Positions 29,635-33,314 of a stretch of 33,314 nt of DNA are shown here, in pieces. The notes under the pieces are model-generated. The model was not told the origin of the DNA. It ran no database searches and saw only the letters and a program-made list of their open reading frames with translations. The first letter of the stretch is position 1, and the number at the start of each line of letters is the position of its first letter. The translations under genes and the position numbers were made by a program. The DNA comes from Sphaerochaetaceae bacterium. GTDB taxonomy: Bacteria; Spirochaetota; Spirochaetia; Sphaerochaetales; Sphaerochaetaceae. The DNA is taken from assembly GCA_024699225.1 (NCBI GenBank), contig JAILPZ010000048.1:1-33314 (forward strand), written 5' to 3'.

Positions 29635-30511
29635 ACTTGCTCTTTTTCGCAGATTTCTTTACTTCTTCGTGATAGAAGTAATTTACAACCACAGGAGGCT
29701 CTCCAAAGGCGGAACGGTGTCCGTCATCGTCACGCAGATACGGCATCCCCTCCTGCCTGGTGTATTCCCTGATTTCCTCATCCAGGCTGTTCCAGTAGGA
29801 GCGGGACTTTCTGGAATATATTTCATGGTAAAGCCCATCCAATTCAGGATGCTTTTCATGAATCCAGTCCAGAATTCTTACCCTGTAATCTCCCCTGAGA
29901 TTGAGATTCTCCAGCCATACCAGGTTGCACTGATTCTTTGCTCTTTCAATAATTGCCTTTACATCTGTAATGCCGGGGAAGATAGGTGAAATAAAGCAAG
30001 TAGTATTCACCCCTGCCTCATAAAACTGCCTCATGGCTTCAAGCCTTCTCTCTATGCTCACTCCCCTGTCCATCTCCTTCCTGAAATCCTCATCAAGAGT
30101 ATTTATGGAAAAGGACACACGGGCATTCGGAAATGTCTTAATAAGATCAAGATCCCTTAAGACAAGATCGGATTTTGTAGCAATACTTATACTGATTCCA
30201 CTGCCCTTAAGCTGTTCCAGCAAGGCTCGGGTTCTACCATACTTTGCCTCACAGGGCTGATAGCAGTCTGTAACGGAACCGAAAAAAGCCTCTTTTCCTG
30301 CATATTTTTGAGGATTCTTTATTTCAGGCCAGTATTTGACATCTATGAATTCACCCCATGGTTCCGGATGATTTGTAAATCTTTTCATAAAAGAGGCATA
30401 GCAATACTTGCAGGCGTGTGAACAGCCAACATACGGATTTACGGAAAAGTCAGAAACCGGGAGATTTGACCTGGTCATGACGTCTTTGACTTCTATCTCT
30501 TTAATCTGCAT
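29633..30511 (-). CDS. SPL-like radical SAM protein
   Basis: The protein has 292 residues. The cluster motif is GCSHACKYCYAS with Cys30, Cys34 and Cys37 (CX3CX2C), preceded by NPYVGC, which is typical of the spore photoproduct lyase-related radical SAM family (Rv2578c-like). FFGSVTDCYQPCE and VSFSINTLDEDF fit the same group. These proteins bind a 4Fe-4S cluster and SAM and produce 5'-deoxyadenosine; the substrate of this group is not known. No Shine-Dalgarno site; TTGATG-17-TAAAGT ends 8 nt before the ATG. Confidence 0.9.
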   Translation of the reverse strand: MQIKEIEVKDVMTRSNLPVSDFSVNPYVGCSHACKYCYASFMKRFTNHPEPWGEFIDVKYWPEIKNPQKYAGKEAFFGSVTDCYQPCEAKYGRTRALLEQLKGSGISISIATKSDLVLRDLDLIKTFPNARVSFSINTLDEDFRKEMDRGVSIERRLEAMRQFYEAGVNTTCFISPIFPGITDVKAIIERAKNQCNLVWLENLNLRGDYRVRILDWIHEKHPELDGLYHEIYSRKSRSYWNSLDEEIREYTRQEGMPYLRDDDGHRSAFGEPPVVVNYFYHEEVKKSAKKSK

Positions 30512-30519
30512 ATTTGAGA

Positions 30520-30548
30520 ACTTTACAACCTTAGGGGCTATTCATCAA
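30520..30548 (-). promoter_or_regulatory. radical SAM gene promoter, near-leaderless geometry
   Basis: Minus-strand TTGATG (30548-30543), 17-bp spacer, TAAAGT (30525-30520), then 8 nt to the ATG. It lies at the end of the upstream regulator gene. Confidence 0.5.
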
Positions 30549-30975
30549 TCTTCCTTTCACCTTCTTCCATGGCCTTCTTCATTTTTGCCATAAAAGATTC
30601 GTGCGGAATAAGGGCAATCCCCTGCTCGTCACTGAGAACAATAAGACGCTGCCCGCCTGTAAGTCCAAACAGGTCCCTGGCTCCTTTAGGTATAACAATC
30701 TGTCCTCTTTCTCCTATTGCAACCGAGCCCCAGATATTCTTTCCTCTTGGAGCAGGTGGAACCATTCCAACCCCTTCTACCGGTTCAGTATTGACCAGAC
30801 TGTCTATTGTTGTTCCGTAAAGCTCAGCAAGAAGACTGCACTTCTCAATATCGGGGATGGTGTCCCCTGACTCCCATTTTGCGTATGCCTGACGTGAAAT
30901 TCCAATCTTCTCAGAAACAGCTTCCTGAGAATAACCGTGAATGTTACGCAGCATGACAAGATTATCTTTCAGCAT
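30538..30975 (-). CDS. XRE helix-turn-helix / AbrB fusion regulator
   Basis: The protein has 145 residues. Residues 1-62 form an XRE domain (LRNIHGYSQEAVSEKIGISRQAYAKWESG). Residues 80-125 form a SpoVT/AbrB domain (GSVAIGERGQIVIPKGARDLFGL). Such fusions often sit beside ABC-2 transporters in Firmicutes and are thought to control them. It is the third gene after the ATPase and permease, 15 nt behind the latter, and is probably in the same operon. A G-rich stretch and GGAAG precede the ATG. Confidence 0.92.
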   Translation of the reverse strand: MLKDNLVMLRNIHGYSQEAVSEKIGISRQAYAKWESGDTIPDIEKCSLLAELYGTTIDSLVNTEPVEGVGMVPPAPRGKNIWGSVAIGERGQIVIPKGARDLFGLTGGQRLIVLSDEQGIALIPHESFMAKMKKAMEEGERKIDE

Positions 30976-30990
30976 CTTCCAGTCCCCCCC

Positions 30991-31644
30991 TTACAGGTCT
31001 ATCCTTTCAAAACTTTTACACGCTCCCTTGTAGGATAGTACAGTCATAAGAAAAAAGATAATTATTCCTGAAGACAAAAGAAGAATTTGAATCATAAGAC
31101 TCTCTGTCCCGAACGCATTGAGAACCTTAAGTCCCGGCACATGGTGCAGAGCTTCAGAAACAAAAATGACCAGAAAAGCAGCAATTACGAACAAAACAAA
31201 AGGCCTGGCAAATTTATAGGCAGTCTTGAAGAACCCGCCCAGGAAAACCCAGTTAAACAGCCCGAAAATCACACAGGCCATCCCAAGGGCAAACAAATTG
31301 GCATTCATCAGGGCATTGTTACGGTACACGGCCAGATTCGAAAAAACTGTCATGCGCAAAACAACTGAAAGTGCCATAAGAAGCACCGCAAGACCTTCAA
31401 TCATGCAGACAAAAAGGTATTTGCCTTTAACCACATCCTTCTTTGCTATGGGAAGCAGGGCTGAAAACACAATATCATTTGCCTCCCTGGCACTCTGAAA
31501 GCCCTGAAACAGGCCCAGAGAAACAAAGAACGCCCCGCAAAGAATCGGGTAACCCGGAAGCAGAAACATGAAAGCAAACAGAACAAACAGGTAAGTGAGC
31601 ACAGAAGCGCTCAGAAACATTTCTTTTCTTAATACGTTACGCAT
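30991..31644 (-). CDS. ABC-2 type transporter permease
   Basis: The protein has 217 residues and about six membrane segments (10-30, 33-50, 80-100, 115-140, 150-170, 185-205). GGAG lies 8 nt before the ATG, which overlaps the end of the ATPase gene by 8 bases. The Gly/Ala-poor, six-helix layout fits ABC2_membrane_5 permeases. It forms an exporter with the upstream ATPase; the substrate may be a peptide antibiotic or lipid. Confidence 0.85.
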   Translation of the reverse strand: MRNVLRKEMFLSASVLTYLFVLFAFMFLLPGYPILCGAFFVSLGLFQGFQSAREANDIVFSALLPIAKKDVVKGKYLFVCMIEGLAVLLMALSVVLRMTVFSNLAVYRNNALMNANLFALGMACVIFGLFNWVFLGGFFKTAYKFARPFVLFVIAAFLVIFVSEALHHVPGLKVLNAFGTESLMIQILLLSSGIIIFFLMTVLSYKGACKSFERIDL

Positions 31645-32359
31645 TCAAAGCACTCCTTTCCAGACGGACAATGGTGTCCTCAAGACTCTCTTTGCCCTGA
31701 GAAAAACGCTTTACAAACTCTGCCTTTGGCAATGCCCCTCTGATTTCTCCTCCTGAGATATAAATTATGTCATCTGCACACTTTTCTATATCCGAAATAA
31801 TGTGTGTAGAGAAAAATACGGACACACCTTCGTTTCTTAAGCCTGAAAAAACATCCAGCAGCTCGTTTCTGGAGAACGGGTCAAGACCGCTTGTCGGCTC
31901 ATCTAAAATCAGCACCTCTGCCCTGTGAGAAAGAGCGAGCATAAGGTTCACCTTTACCTTCATTCCTTCTGACAGTTCAAGGGGCGTTTTATTTTCGTCG
32001 ATTGAGAAATAAGAAAGATATTTTCTGTAAACTGCCTCGTCCCAGCTGTCATAGAACCGTTTTACTGTATCAACAATATCCCGTATCCTCTTTCTCGGGT
32101 ACCAGCTCACAGTCCCGGTAGAATAGCCTATGCGCTTTTTGATTTCAGCTTCATTACCTTTAAGAGATTTCCCGAAATAAGAGACATTCCCGCCGTCCGT
32201 ATGAATCATGTTCAGCATGGATTTGATGGTTGTCGTTTTTCCGGCTCCGTTTCTTCCGATAAAGCCGGCAATTCTTCCGCTCTCCAGCGAAAAAGACACA
32301 TTCTTAAGTTCAAATGATGGGTACCTTTTCACAAGGTCCTGTACTTCCACAATAGTCAT
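31637..32359 (-). CDS. ABC transporter ATP-binding protein
   Basis: The protein has 240 residues. Walker A is GRNGAGKTT (35-43), the signature is LSEGM, Walker B is VLILDEPTSGLDP, and the switch histidine is in FFSTHIIS. It is of the CcmA/YtrB type that works with ABC-2 permeases. The degenerate signature LSEGM in place of LSGGQ is common in this group. First gene of the operon with permease and XRE-AbrB regulator. No clear Shine-Dalgarno site is present before the ATG. Confidence 0.92.
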   Translation of the reverse strand: MTIVEVQDLVKRYPSFELKNVSFSLESGRIAGFIGRNGAGKTTTIKSMLNMIHTDGGNVSYFGKSLKGNEAEIKKRIGYSTGTVSWYPRKRIRDIVDTVKRFYDSWDEAVYRKYLSYFSIDENKTPLELSEGMKVKVNLMLALSHRAEVLILDEPTSGLDPFSRNELLDVFSGLRNEGVSVFFSTHIISDIEKCADDIIYISGGEIRGALPKAEFVKRFSQGKESLEDTIVRLERSALNA

Positions 32360-32408
32360 AGGAGTATTGTGAATTGAAGTTGCTCAAATATCCACCAACT
32401 GCAAACAA

Positions 32409-32420
32409 CAGAAATTTCTG
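32409..32420. promoter_or_regulatory. CAGAAATTTCTG palindrome upstream of the ABC operon
   Basis: A perfect 12-bp palindrome 50 bases upstream of the ATPase start. It may be an operator, for instance for the XRE-AbrB regulator. The surrounding 32360-32513 holds no gene that I can see. Confidence 0.4.
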
Positions 32421-32513
32421 CTTTTTGTTAAGTTCGGTTACGTGCATAGACGCTTCAGAAGCAGCATCAACTCTCAATCACTTTACACGTCGACTGAAAG
32501 GACCCTTCTTCAC

Positions 32514-32657
32514 TCAGTCAAATCCTATTTTCCCCACATCCAGATTTATGTTGATATGTCCGTTGACCTTTTTGTCACGTAAAAGGACTACCGTCTCCAC
32601 GTGGGTCGAGTCGACAGTAGCGATAATAACATATGGCAAGGTGTTTGTAGATAAAAG
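32514..32657 (-). pseudogene. remnant of an RlmD/RumA-type 23S rRNA uracil methyltransferase
   Basis: An open minus-strand frame from 32657 ends at a TGA (32516-32514). From about 32612 it reads VDSTHVETVVLLRDKKVNGHINI, which closely matches the C-terminal segment of clostridial RumA-like methyltransferases (STHVETVVLLSHKKPDGHINV, from memory). The catalytic SAM and cysteine regions are absent, and the reading stops soon after, so this is a leftover piece. It marks a recombination or deletion scar between the ABC operon and the next gene. Confidence 0.5.
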
Positions 32658-32675
32658 TCAGAGCCTTTTTGCTTG

Positions 32676-33314
32676 CTAATGGATAGAAATCAACCGGTTA
32701 AGTCTAACGGCAGTGTAAACGACAAATACTGTCCAGAAAGCGATCCATACCTCAACCACCCACAATGGCATCAGGCCCCTTTGGTACAAGGCAGGAAACA
32801 TATCCGTCAACATGTGCAGGATGATCGCCATTGGGAGAAGTCCCCTCTTCGCCTTTACAACACCAAAATATATGATGACCGTGAGTCCAATATGAAGAAG
32901 CATCGCAAACAGACGCTCAATGACGTTCATGCACATCATGGTGTAGTTAAAGGAGGCTGCTGCCTGAACGGACGGAAGTGCGGCGGCTGCGGTTTCCTCT
33001 GTTATCTTCAATGCATTCAGGGCATTTTCCGTGCTTCCAGTAGAGAACAGGACTGCAATCGCAAGATAGGTGATCATGGTCGGCAGCAGTACGATAAGAA
33101 CCTCTATCCCACCATGTCCGATACCATATAGAACAGCATTCTCACAGGTTCGGTTCTTCCTCAGGATCCACTTCATAATCACATACCGTCCGCACTCCTC
33201 AAAAACACCAGCCATGGTGATTCCATAGAGGACAAAGGCGACAGTATTCCCGTTGATGAATCGGGAAACAGGATTGTCCATGACAAGGCAAAGATAATGC
33301 ACTCCCAGTTCCAG
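32676..33314 (-). CDS. YhfC-family intramembrane metalloprotease (partial)
   Basis: The frame is open to the window end, so the start lies outside; 212 residues are visible, and a GTG at 33302 is probably internal. Motifs are FEECGRY (EExxR-like), YGIGHGGIE and ILHMLTDMFPALYQRG, with about six membrane segments. These are hallmarks of YhfC/PrsW-related membrane proteases (PF10086). The substrate is unknown. About 40-50 N-terminal residues are likely missing. Confidence 0.8.
   Translation of the reverse strand: MELGVHYLCLVMDNPVSRFINGNTVAFVLYGITMAGVFEECGRYVIMKWILRKNRTCENAVLYGIGHGGIEVLIVLLPTMITYLAIAVLFSTGSTENALNALKITEETAAAALPSVQAAASFNYTMMCMNVIERLFAMLLHIGLTVIIYFGVVKAKRGLLPMAIILHMLTDMFPALYQRGLMPLWVVEVWIAFWTVFVVYTAVRLNRLISIH

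Noticed and set aside
29481-29672. Small frames between the methyltransferase and radical SAM genes
   Set aside because: No proper start, no Shine-Dalgarno, low-complexity hydrophobic translation; a 34-codon minus-strand frame there is equally unsupported.

Overview
The window looks like a chromosomal segment of a low-to-mid GC bacterium, most likely a gut or oral Clostridia (Lachnospiraceae-like) Firmicute. The hints are a PTS with its own HPr and enzyme I, a heterodimeric ABC exporter of clostridial type, an XRE-AbrB fusion regulator, BrnQ and AzlCD, a DUF134-NifX protein, a YhfC-type membrane protease homologue and AGGAG-type ribosome binding sites. This is inference from gene families; there is no rRNA marker here, I saw no tRNA, rRNA or CRISPR array, and a spirochaete is not excluded.

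Layout. (1) 1-382: left edge with the start of a possible IS3-type transposase, AT-rich repeats and a short glycoside hydrolase family 3 remnant. (2) 383-5062: DUF134-NifX metal-cluster protein with a twin-palindrome promoter, BrnQ branched-chain amino acid carrier, divergent LysR regulator plus aldo/keto reductase, and flavodoxin. (3) 5063-13642: sugar locus made of an FAH-family enzyme, fructokinase, an amylosucrase-like GH13 enzyme, a HAD phosphatase, then a sucrose-type PTS EIIBCA, HPr and enzyme I. No sucrose-6-phosphate hydrolase (GH32) is present, so the route from imported sucrose phosphate to glycolysis looks unconventional. (4) 13657-15746: acylphosphatase, AzlCD exporter, a DUF3592-like protein and a small lipoprotein made almost wholly of seven copies of [TS]AAGDPIM. 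(5) 15833-19577: heterodimeric ABC exporter, divergent from the repeat lipoprotein. (6) 19582-22675: AI-2E family permease, SDR oxidoreductase, D-2-hydroxyacid dehydrogenase. (7) 22718-24181: antitoxin with a deletion-damaged toxin and several small proteins. (8) 24284-26033: divergent MtnA-like isomerase and class II aldolase, which together resemble the DHAP shunt for 5-deoxypentose or methylthioribose salvage. (9) 26041-33314: PD-(D/E)XK-like protein, membrane protein with two RCK-C domains plus a PPP phosphatase, methyltransferase, SPL-like radical SAM protein, an ABC-2 transporter with XRE-AbrB regulator, a remnant of an rRNA uracil methyltransferase, and a YhfC-type membrane protein cut by the window end.

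Three regulatory patterns recur. A GTTAGC...CTAAC palindrome sits exactly 3 nt after the -10 box of both flavodoxin and the methyltransferase. Several promoter-proximal genes lack a Shine-Dalgarno sequence and have a -10-like hexamer 6-8 nt before ATG, which suggests leaderless mRNAs. Several perfect palindromes overlap promoters (DUF134, lysR/brnQ, the toxin-antitoxin locus). The strongest candidates for undescribed biology are the TAAGDPIM-repeat lipoprotein and the PTS/HAD/amylosucrase sucrose pathway with an HPr that lacks Ser46.
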